NCBI GenBank assembly: GCA_014378155.1
Contig: JACMOF010000486.1
Location: 1 to 6,428 of the forward strand
Source: Caulobacter sp.
GTDB lineage: Bacteria; Pseudomonadota; Alphaproteobacteria; Caulobacterales; Caulobacteraceae
Direction of reading: 5' to 3'
Length of the DNA stretch: 6,428 nt
Part shown: in pieces, positions 1-5,266 of the stretch
Layout of the letters: each line of letters opens with the position of its first letter
How positions within the stretch are numbered: position 1 is the stretch's first letter
The notes under the pieces: generated by a model
What the model was told of the DNA's origin: nothing
Seen by the model: the letters and a program-made list of their open reading frames with translations, nothing else
The model's database searches: none
Made by a program: the position numbers and the translations under genes

Positions 1-809
1 AGGGCGATGGCCACGGCGCGTTCCAGGTCGGCGTCGTCGAGGATGATCAGCGGGTTCTTGCCGCCCATCTCCAGTTGCACACGGGCCTGGCGGGCCACGG
101 CGGCGGCGGCCACCTGGCGTCCCACGCCCTGCGAGGCGGTGAACGACACGCCGTCCACGCCCGGATGCTTGACCAGGGCGTCGCCCATGGCCCCGCGCCC
201 GAACAGCATGTTGAACACGCCGTCCGGCGCGCCGCATTCCTGGATGATGTCGGCCATGGCGGAGGCCGTGGCGGGCGTCGGGCCGGCCGGCTTGATGACC
301 ACGGTGTTGCCGAAGGCCAGGGCCGGGGCGGCCTTCCACGCCGGGATGGCGATCGGGAAGTTCCAGGGCGTCACCAAGCCGAAGACGCCGACGGCCTGGC
401 GATAGGTCTGGATCTCGACGCCGGGGCGGGTGCTTTCCAGGTTCTGGCCGTGGCGGCGCAGGGCCTCGCCGGCGAAATATTTGAAGATCCGGCCGGCGCG
501 GACTGTCTCGCCGACGCCCTCGGGCACGGTCTTGCCCTCCTCGCGGGCCAGCAGGCGGCCGATCTCGGCGCTGCGAGCGATGATCGTCGTGCCCACCTTG
601 TCCAGCAGGTCCGAACGCACTTCGGGGGAGGATTCCGACCAGGCCGGGAAAGCCGCGCGGGCGGCGCTGACGGCGGCGTCAACCTCGGCCGCGCCGCCGT
701 CGGGAAGTTGGGCGACGACGTCGTTTGTGTTGGACGGGTTGAGGCTCTGGGTCGGGGTGTCGCCGCTGACGCGTTGGCCGCCGATCAGGTGGTGCAGGGT
801 GTCGGTCAT
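1..809 (-). CDS. xylA: Alpha-ketoglutarate semialdehyde dehydrogenase, N-terminal part (cut by window edge)
   Basis: This is an NAD(P)-dependent aldehyde dehydrogenase, predicted to oxidise 2,5-dioxopentanoate (alpha-ketoglutarate semialdehyde) to alpha-ketoglutarate, the last step of the Caulobacter-type oxidative xylose pathway. About 269 codons are visible and the frame is open to the left edge. The protein begins MTDTLHHLIGG. It shows the ALDH Rossmann motifs: PWNFP near residues 148-152, VIKPA near 171-175, FTAS near 223-226 (usually FTGS) and LEMGGKNP near 246-253 with the general-base Glu at about 247. The catalytic Cys, expected near residue 280-300, is outside the window. The ATG is supported by AGGA seven bases upstream. 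It starts 16 bp after xylX stops, so the two are very probably co-transcribed. The family call is certain. The substrate is inferred from the neighbour and from resemblance to Caulobacter XylA; a different semialdehyde remains possible. Confidence 0.9.
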   Translation of the reverse strand, partial: MTDTLHHLIGGQRVSGDTPTQSLNPSNTNDVVAQLPDGGAAEVDAAVSAARAAFPAWSESSPEVRSDLLDKVGTTIIARSAEIGRLLAREEGKTVPEGVGETVRAGRIFKYFAGEALRRHGQNLESTRPGVEIQTYRQAVGVFGLVTPWNFPIAIPAWKAAPALAFGNTVVIKPAGPTPATASAMADIIQECGAPDGVFNMLFGRGAMGDALVKHPGVDGVSFTASQGVGRQVAAAAVARQARVQLEMGGKNPLIILDDADLERAVAIA

Positions 810-825
810 GCCGGATTCCTAGAGA

Positions 826-1977
826 CTAGAGCAGGCCGCGGCCGGCCAGATTGCGGATCAGTGCGGAGACGCCGAAGGTCCACGGGGGGGCGAGATCGCA
901 GGTGGTGACCTCGTTCTCCAGTACGCCCAGCTTGGGGGTGGCCACCCGCACCCGGTCGCCGATCTTGTGGGTGAAGCCCTGGCCGGGGGTGTCGCGGTCC
1001 TGGATCGGCGCGAACATCGTGCCCAAAAACAGGGCAAAGCCGTCGGGATACTGGTGTTGCTTGCCGAACGCCTGGCCGGCGAGTACGGCGGGGTCGCGGC
1101 TGATCAGGCTCATATTGCTGTGGCCATCGAGCACGAAATTGTCGCGGCCGGTGATCTTCAGGGTGACCTCGGCCGAGCGGACGTCGTTCAGGCTGAACCC
1201 GTCGTCGAACAGGCGGAAGAACGGACCGATGGCGCAGGAGGCGTTGTTGTCCTTGGCCTTGCTGAGCAGCAGGGCCGATCTGCCCTCGAAGTCGCGCAGG
1301 TTGACATCGTTGCCCAGCGAAGCGCCGCGGATCTGGCCTTGGCCGTCGCACAGCAGCACGACCTCGGGCTCGGGATTGTTCCAATGGCTGTCGCTGCGCA
1401 CGCCGACCTGGTCGCCCCAGCCCATCGACGACAGGGTCGGGCCCTTGGTGAAGATCTCGGCGTCGGGGCCGATGGCCACTTCGAGATATTGCGACCACAG
1501 GCCGTCCTTGATCAGGGTCAGCTTCAGGCGCGCCGCGCCCTCCGAGCCCGGATCGACGGCGCGCAGGTCGCCGCCCATGCTGTCGGCCAGCTGGGCGCGG
1601 ATCTTCAGGGCCTCGGCGGCGTCGCCGCGCGCCCGTTCCTCGATGACGCGTTCCAGGGTCGAGACGGCGAAGGTGACGCCGGCGGCCTTCAGGCACTGCA
1701 GGTCGACGGGGGCCAGCAGCTTGGCGGCCGCGCCCTGCGGGTCGGCCCAGACCGGGCGGACATCCAGGTCTTCCAGCGGGCCCAGGTCGACGCCAGCCGG
1801 GATCGTCTCGCCAGGCGCGAAGCGGTTCATCAGGTCGGAGGTGGTGGGGGCGATCTTGCTGACGTCCTCGATCCGGCCGCCGCGCACGAGAATCGGGGTC
1901 GGTCCGTCGCCGAAATCGACACGGCCCAGCAGGGTCGCGTCACGCCAATCCTCGGGAAGGAACTCCGAAATACCCAC
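826..1977 (-). CDS. xylX: 2-keto-3-deoxy-D-xylonate dehydratase, FAH family
   Basis: This 383-residue protein belongs to the fumarylacetoacetate-hydrolase-like family. It closely resembles my recollection of Caulobacter XylX, which dehydrates 2-keto-3-deoxy-xylonate to alpha-ketoglutarate semialdehyde, the substrate of the next gene. The C-terminal half carries the metal-site pattern of FAH folds: an E-x-E in NNPEPE (residues about 200-205) and an Asp in GNDVN (about 222-226), followed by a conserved GRSALLLSKAKDNNASCAIGP block. No signal peptide or membrane segment is visible, so it is cytoplasmic. The start is GTG (protein MGISEFLPEDW), chosen because GGAG lies eight bases upstream and the N-terminus matches the family. 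It is the first gene of an operon continuing into xylA and presumably beyond the left edge. A LacI-type palindrome about 66 bp upstream suggests repression relieved by xylose. Confidence 0.93.
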   Translation of the reverse strand: MGISEFLPEDWRDATLLGRVDFGDGPTPILVRGGRIEDVSKIAPTTSDLMNRFAPGETIPAGVDLGPLEDLDVRPVWADPQGAAAKLLAPVDLQCLKAAGVTFAVSTLERVIEERARGDAAEALKIRAQLADSMGGDLRAVDPGSEGAARLKLTLIKDGLWSQYLEVAIGPDAEIFTKGPTLSSMGWGDQVGVRSDSHWNNPEPEVVLLCDGQGQIRGASLGNDVNLRDFEGRSALLLSKAKDNNASCAIGPFFRLFDDGFSLNDVRSAEVTLKITGRDNFVLDGHSNMSLISRDPAVLAGQAFGKQHQYPDGFALFLGTMFAPIQDRDTPGQGFTHKIGDRVRVATPKLGVLENEVTTCDLAPPWTFGVSALIRNLAGRGLL

Positions 1978-2042
1978 CGCGTCTTCTCCCTCGTCGAGCT
2001 TTGCAACCCTACCAAGGCCACGCTCGTTCCTGCAAACCCACC

Positions 2043-2056
2043 TGTTAGCGCTAACA
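2043..2056. promoter_or_regulatory. LacI-family operator in front of xylX
   Basis: TGTTAGCGCTAACA is a perfect 14-bp palindrome with the central CG typical of LacI-family operators. It is close to the palindrome I recall at the Caulobacter xylose-inducible promoter (TGTTAGCGCTACCA). It overlaps the proposed -10 element of xylX, so a bound repressor would block RNA polymerase. The LacI-type regulator encoded at 4106-5164 is the obvious local candidate to bind it. Confidence 0.85.
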
Positions 2057-2071
2057 TGCCGGGGCGCGCAA
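2044..2071 (-). promoter_or_regulatory. Proposed xylX promoter (-35/-10)
   Basis: On the minus strand TTGCGC (2066-2071) and GCTAAC (2044-2049) are 16 bp apart. This resembles the Caulobacter housekeeping consensus (TTGac-like -35, GCTAnA-like -10). Transcription would start near 2036, giving a leader of roughly 58 nt before the GTG. The -10 lies within the operator palindrome. The position is inferred from spacing only; no start site is known from the sequence itself. Confidence 0.5.
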
Positions 2072-2078
2072 GTCGGTG

Positions 2079-2094
2079 ATTTGATATTACAAAT
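2079..2094. promoter_or_regulatory. AT-rich dyad upstream of the xylX promoter
   Basis: ATTTG-N6-CAAAT is a short inverted repeat in an otherwise GC-rich region. It is centred about 18 bp upstream of the proposed -35 element, near -50 relative to the predicted start. It could be an activator site or an UP-like element. The arms are only 5 bp, so chance is possible. Confidence 0.25.
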
Positions 2095-2138
2095 GGAGGG
2101 GGCAGGTAAGTCGGTTCGGAGGCTTTTGTCTGGGGCGC

Positions 2139-2167
2139 GACGGGGACGGCGCGCTGGCCGCCCCGTC
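2139..2167 (-). terminator. GC-rich hairpin after the SDR gene
   Basis: GACGGGG (2139-2145) pairs with CCCCGTC (2161-2167), and inside it CGGC (2147-2150) pairs with GCCG (2157-2160), with one bulged A and a 6-nt loop GCGCTG. It lies 25 bp beyond the stop of the SDR gene and upstream of the xylX promoter, where it could stop read-through into the xyl operon. There is no T tract on the minus strand after it, so it is not a classical intrinsic terminator. Confidence 0.4.
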
Positions 2168-2191
2168 GAGGAATGAGGATGTGACGGCGCC

Positions 2192-3082
2192 TCAGGCCGC
2201 GTAGTTCATCGCCTCGAGGTCTTCAATCAGGCTCGGCCCGGTCGGGGTCCAGCCCAGTTCCCGTCGCGTCCAAGCGCTCGAGGCCGGCATGTCCAGGGTG
2301 ATGAACCGGGCCATCCAGCCAAAATGGACGGCCGCCTCCTCCGGCGTCAGGGACACCACCGGAACCTTCAACCCGTCGCCGACCACCTCGGCGATCTCTC
2401 GGGCTGTCACGCCCTCCTCGGCCACCGCGTGGTAGCGGGCGCCGGGCTTGGCGTGCTCCAGCGCCAGCCGGTAGAGGCGGGCGACGTCCAGGACATGGCC
2501 CGCGGCCCAGCGATTGGCCCCGTCGCCGACATAAGCCGAGACGCCCTTCGCGCGGGCGATCTCCACGGCGGGGGTGATCAGGCCTTGCTTGACCGGGTCG
2601 TGGACCTGGGGAAGGCGCATAACCGAAACATTGACGCCGGTCGCCAGGGCCGCCTGGCCGGCGACCTCCGAGGCGCTGCGCGGATTGGGATGCTCCAGGT
2701 TGAAGACGTCCTCGACGGCCGGCCGGCCGTCGCCCGGGCTGCCCATCCCCGCGCCCGAGGTAATGACCAGCGGGCGGTCGGTTCCGACCAGCGCCGAAGC
2801 CAGGGCCTCGATGGCCCGGCGGTCCTTGTCGCAATTGGCCAGGAAGTTCTCGAAATCGTGGTCGAAGGCGCAGTGAATCACGCCGTCCGCCTGGGCCGCG
2901 CCGGCCCGCAGGCTGTCAGGATCCTCGAGGCTGCCGCGATGGCTGTCGGCCCCAGCGACGGCCATTTGCCGGGCCCCGGCCTCGGACCGCGTCAGGCCCA
3001 CGACCTGATGGCCGGCTTGAAGAAGTTCGGGAATGACCGCGGAGCCGATGAAGCCGGTGGCCCCAGTGAGGAAAACACGCAT
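2192..3082 (-). CDS. SDR-family NAD(P)-binding oxidoreductase (atypical SDR)
   Basis: This 296-residue protein opens with MRVFLTGATGFIGSAV, a textbook Rossmann dinucleotide-binding motif (TGxxGxxG, residues 6-13), followed by a basic Thr-Arg at the end of strand 2 (GLTRS) that suggests NADP. It resembles the SDR-family oxidoreductases/NAD-dependent epimerases often found next to HTH regulators. The usual YxxxK catalytic motif is not visible: the region after VITSGAGMGSPG reads NPRSASEVAGQAALA, with no Tyr-x-x-x-Lys. This places it among atypical SDRs of unknown substrate, perhaps a reductase or an NADP(H) sensor-like protein. It is soluble. The ATG is preceded by GGAG seven bases upstream. 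It is divergent from the HTH gene at 3183, which probably controls it. Family confidence is high, but function is unknown and it need not be a xylose gene. Confidence 0.85.
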   Translation of the reverse strand: MRVFLTGATGFIGSAVIPELLQAGHQVVGLTRSEAGARQMAVAGADSHRGSLEDPDSLRAGAAQADGVIHCAFDHDFENFLANCDKDRRAIEALASALVGTDRPLVITSGAGMGSPGDGRPAVEDVFNLEHPNPRSASEVAGQAALATGVNVSVMRLPQVHDPVKQGLITPAVEIARAKGVSAYVGDGANRWAAGHVLDVARLYRLALEHAKPGARYHAVAEEGVTAREIAEVVGDGLKVPVVSLTPEEAAVHFGWMARFITLDMPASSAWTRRELGWTPTGPSLIEDLEAMNYAA

Positions 3083-3182
3083 GGAAACACTCCGATATTA
3101 GCTGTTCGAAGGACCATGACGCCCTGGACCGATACTGTTAAAGTAGTGACGTTATCAGGGTATAATAGCCAACAGGCTCAAC
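3083..3182. promoter_or_regulatory. Divergent promoter region of the SDR and HTH genes
   Basis: This 100-bp spacer is clearly richer in A and T than its surroundings. For the plus-strand HTH gene, TATAAT at 3161-3166 is a perfect sigma-70-type -10 box, with TTAAAG (3138-3143) 17 bp upstream as a weak -35. An inverted repeat TTAT-N6-ATAA (3152-3165) overlaps that -10 box and could be an operator. Related half-motifs TGTTA (3136-3140) and CGTTA (3150-3154) are repeated 14 bp apart. No good minus-strand promoter could be chosen. Confidence 0.55.
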
Positions 3183-4007
3183 ATGACCGTCGATATTGAC
3201 AATCGGCTGGGGACCTATCTGAAAAGCCGGCGCGGGCGCATGGATCCGGTCGCCCTGGGGTTTCCCGCCTCGCGCCGGCGCACCACGGGGTTGCGGCGCG
3301 AAGAGGTGGCCCAGCGCGCCAACATCAGCGCCACCTGGTATACCTGGCTGGAGCAAGGCCGGGGCGGGGCGCCGTCGGCCGACGTTCTGCATCGCATCGC
3401 TGGCGCGCTGATGCTGACCGATGTCGAGCGCGAGCATGTCTTCCTGCTCGGCCTGGGGCGGCCTCCCGAGGTTCGCTACAAGGCGCCGGAGGGGGTATCG
3501 CCCCGCCTGCAGCGGGTGCTGGACGGCATGACCTCCAGTCCCGCCATGATCAAGACCGCCACCTGGGACATCGTCGCGTGGAATCGGGCCGCCGCCGCCG
3601 TGCTGACCGACTATGGCGCGTTGGCGCCCGACCAGCGCAACGTGCTGCGGCTGATGTTCGGCAATTCCCAGGTCCGCGCCGCCCAAGAGAATTGGGAGAA
3701 CGTCGCCCGGTTCGTGGTCAGCACGTTCAGGGCGGACGCGGCCCGCGCCGGGGCCGTTTCCGAGGTCAGCCAGCTCGTCGATGAGCTGTGCCTGACCAGC
3801 CCCGAGTTCAAGCGGTTCTGGTCCGAAAACGACGTCGGCCTGCACGGCGAGGGCGCCAAGCGGATCAACCACCCTGTCCTGGGCGTGCTAGCGCTAGAAT
3901 ATTCCGCCTTCGCCGTCGATGGACGGCCCGACCTCAGCATGATCGTCTATAATCCGGTCACGGCGGCGGACGCCGAGCGTATTGGTTCGCTGATCGCGCG
4001 GACCTAG
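3183..4007 (+). CDS. MmyB-like helix-turn-helix transcriptional regulator
   Basis: This 274-residue regulator has an XRE-type helix-turn-helix at its N-terminus. The LGTYLKSRRGRMDP segment leads into GLRREEVAQRANISATWYTWLEQGR (about residues 36-60), the signature of this family. A C-terminal ligand-binding domain of the MmyB/MLTR type follows (about 105-270), recognisable from the WDIVAWNRAAAAVL and ENWENVARFVVSTFR segments. In characterised relatives this domain binds a small hydrophobic ligand; here the ligand is unknown. It is transcribed away from the SDR gene, an arrangement common for these regulators, so it probably controls the SDR gene and itself. AGG lies about eight bases upstream of the ATG, a weak ribosome site. 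Its TAG stop is the first triplet of the hairpin repeat at 4005. Two consecutive-but-one CTA Leu codons near the 3' end are unusual for such GC-rich DNA. Confidence 0.92.
   Translation: MTVDIDNRLGTYLKSRRGRMDPVALGFPASRRRTTGLRREEVAQRANISATWYTWLEQGRGGAPSADVLHRIAGALMLTDVEREHVFLLGLGRPPEVRYKAPEGVSPRLQRVLDGMTSSPAMIKTATWDIVAWNRAAAAVLTDYGALAPDQRNVLRLMFGNSQVRAAQENWENVARFVVSTFRADAARAGAVSEVSQLVDELCLTSPEFKRFWSENDVGLHGEGAKRINHPVLGVLALEYSAFAVDGRPDLSMIVYNPVTAADAERIGSLIART
3886..3899. promoter_or_regulatory. Operator-like sequence inside the HTH gene
   Basis: TGCTAGCGCTAGAA shares the 8-bp core TAGCGCTA and 11 of 14 positions with the xylX operator. It contains the 10-bp palindrome CTAGCGCTAG. It lies in the coding sequence (codons GTG CTA GCG CTA GAA). 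It could be an auxiliary site for the LacI-type repressor, or a coincidence. Confidence 0.25.
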
Positions 4008-4046
4008 AGCAAGTCGCGCGATATAGGAATCGCACGGCTTGCTCTA
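4005..4046 (+). terminator. Hairpin 1 of the convergent-junction repeat; terminator of the HTH gene
   Basis: TAGAGCAAG (4005-4013) pairs perfectly with CTTGCTCTA (4038-4046). After a single T/G mismatch CGCGCGAT (4015-4022) pairs with ATCGCACG (4029-4036) at seven of eight positions, leaving a 6-nt loop. On the plus strand the hairpin is followed by GACTTTTGTTTTC, a T-rich tract, so it fits a Rho-independent terminator. Its first three bases are the TAG stop codon of the HTH gene. Confidence 0.65.
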
Positions 4047-4109
4047 GACTTTTGTTTTCGCATCGCTTTTGCGGAAAACCGGTGGCCACTTTTCCGCGCG
4101 ATGCTCTAG
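4005..4109. repeat. Two-hairpin REP-like intergenic repeat
   Basis: The whole space between two convergent genes is made of two hairpins bounded by TAGAGC/GCTCTAG sequences (4005, 4041-4047, 4103-4109). The second half pairs GCATCGC (4060-4066) with GCGATGC (4098-4104), then GCGGAAAA (4071-4078) with TTTTCCGC (4090-4097), around CCGGTGGCCAC. The segment read as GGAAAAGTGGCCACCGGTTTTCC resembles a dispersed palindromic repeat that I recall from intergenic regions of many alphaproteobacterial genomes. Only one copy is present in this window, so its repeated nature is from memory, not shown here. Confidence 0.7.
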
Positions 4110-5164
4110 GCTTCCGGCGCCGGCCCGGTCGAATCCCGGACGATCAGGGTATGCGGGTGGACCAGTTGCCGGGGCTCGCCGGTCTTGGCGCGGTTGCGGC
4201 GAATCTCTTCCAGCACCAGGTCGACGGCGGCGCGGGCCATGGCGGCGATGGGCTGGTGGACGGTGGTCAGGGCCGGCCAGATATTGGCGGCGATCGAGGT
4301 GTCATCGAAACCGACGATCGACAGGTCGCCCGGCACGTCCAGGCCCAGGCGGTGAGCGACGCCGGCTGTGGCGGCGGCCATGTCGTCATTGCTGGCGAAG
4401 ATGGCGGTGGGGCGATCCTCGACGGCCAGCAACCGCTCGGCCGCCTCCAGCCCGGAGCGATAGGTGAAATAGCCCTGCTCGATATGCACGGCGTCCTGCG
4501 TCAGGCCTGCGGCCTTGAGGGCGGCCATGAAGCCGTCCAGCCGCTGCTGGCTGACCGTCTGGTTGGGGTGGCCCTTGATGAAGCCGAAACGCTTGTGGCC
4601 GAGATCCAGCAGATGCTGGCCCAGCTCGTAGGCGGCGGCTTCGTTGTCGATGCGGATGGTGGCCATGTCGGCGCTGGGCATGCCTGGGGCCACGGCCACG
4701 GCGGCGGCGCCGGCCGCCTTGACCTCGGCCAGGACCTGGGCGTTCTCGCACAGCGGCGCGGGCAGGATCAGGCCGTCGACGCCGGTCTTCAACAGGCGGG
4801 TCAGGGTGGCGCCGGCCAGTTCGGGCTCGGCGCATTTCTCGATCACCACCTGGGCGCCCGTGCGGCTGCTCTCGTCCAGCGCACCGACCAGGAATTCCGA
4901 CAGGTAGCCCGTCGAGGGGTTGTCATAGAGCAGGCCGATGCGGGCCGGCGCCGAGCCGGCCAGGCTGCGGGCTGCGGGGTTGGGGGCGTAGTTGAGGTCG
5001 CGGATCGCCGCGTCGACCAGGGCCTTGGTCTCGGACTTGACCGTGGTCTCGCGGTTGATCACCCGCGACACCGTCATCGGCGAGACGCCCGCCAGGGCGG
5101 CGACGTCGCGGATGGTGGCGCTCTGGGTCGTCCGGCGCCTTTGACGCTCGTTACGTTCGTTCAT
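4106..5164 (-). CDS. LacI-family transcriptional repressor, candidate xylose repressor XylR
   Basis: This 352-residue protein has the LacI/GalR layout. A basic N-terminal tail precedes the DNA-binding helix-turn-helix IRDVAALAGVSPMTVSRVIN (residues 18-37), then the hinge YAPNPAARSLAG (about 59-70). A periplasmic-binding-protein-like sugar domain follows, with recognisable strands IGLLYDNPS, ANG-like GVDGLILPAP, FGFIKGHPNQ, TAIFASNDDMA and LSIVGFDDTSIA. Family members repress sugar genes and release DNA when their sugar binds. The palindrome in front of xylX is the type of operator such proteins bind, and it lies about 2 kb away, so this is a good candidate XylR. I see no copy of the palindrome in front of this gene itself, so autoregulation is not supported. 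The start ATG has only a loose G-rich site upstream. The TAG stop overlaps the repeat at 4005-4109. Confidence 0.9.
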   Translation of the reverse strand: MNERNERQRRRTTQSATIRDVAALAGVSPMTVSRVINRETTVKSETKALVDAAIRDLNYAPNPAARSLAGSAPARIGLLYDNPSTGYLSEFLVGALDESSRTGAQVVIEKCAEPELAGATLTRLLKTGVDGLILPAPLCENAQVLAEVKAAGAAAVAVAPGMPSADMATIRIDNEAAAYELGQHLLDLGHKRFGFIKGHPNQTVSQQRLDGFMAALKAAGLTQDAVHIEQGYFTYRSGLEAAERLLAVEDRPTAIFASNDDMAAATAGVAHRLGLDVPGDLSIVGFDDTSIAANIWPALTTVHQPIAAMARAAVDLVLEEIRRNRAKTGEPRQLVHPHTLIVRDSTGPAPEA

Positions 5165-5238
5165 GAATAGCCCGTCCCTTTATCGCGGCAGAGACTAGCC
5201 CTGTTCGGCCTCAACTTGAAAGACGCGCGCTTTTGTCC

Positions 5239-5266
5239 GCAGACGGTCTGTCCTAGGCTGCGCCCA
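5239..5266 (+). promoter_or_regulatory. Probable promoter of the MobA-like gene
   Basis: TTGTCC at 5233-5238 and CTAGGC at 5253-5258 are 14 bp apart. They resemble the compact Caulobacter housekeeping promoter. A start of transcription about seven bases after the -10 would fall at or next to the ATG at 5267, suggesting a leaderless message. AGG at 5255-5257 could alternatively serve as a weak ribosome site. Confidence 0.35.

Noticed and set aside
833..847. GGCCGCGGCCGGCC-like palindromic run near the end of xylX
   Set aside because: It encodes the normal C-terminal residues NLAGRGLL in high-GC codons, so self-complementarity follows from composition.
75..908. Long plus-strand open frame opposite the aldehyde dehydrogenase start
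   Set aside because: Its translation is Gly/Ala/Arg-rich low-complexity protein with no motif, while the minus strand encodes a clear ALDH. It is a GC-bias shadow.
851..2176. Two long plus-strand open frames (851-2176 and 967-2079) opposite xylX
   Set aside because: They are antisense to a well-recognised XylX, with composition typical of shadow frames and no domain. They also run through the xyl operator region.
3138..3872. Minus-strand open frame opposite the HTH regulator
   Set aside because: No recognisable domain, and the opposite strand encodes a complete MmyB-like regulator with conserved motifs.
4052..5170. 372-codon plus-strand open frame opposite the LacI-type gene
   Set aside because: It reads Gly/Gln/Val-rich with no family motif and covers the complement of a clear LacI-family repressor. 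It also begins inside the hairpin repeat.
5216..5266. Upstream TTG start giving the MobA-like protein 17 more residues
   Set aside because: The extra residues do not resemble the family, no ribosome site precedes the TTG, and the ATG at 5267 sits right before the conserved motif.
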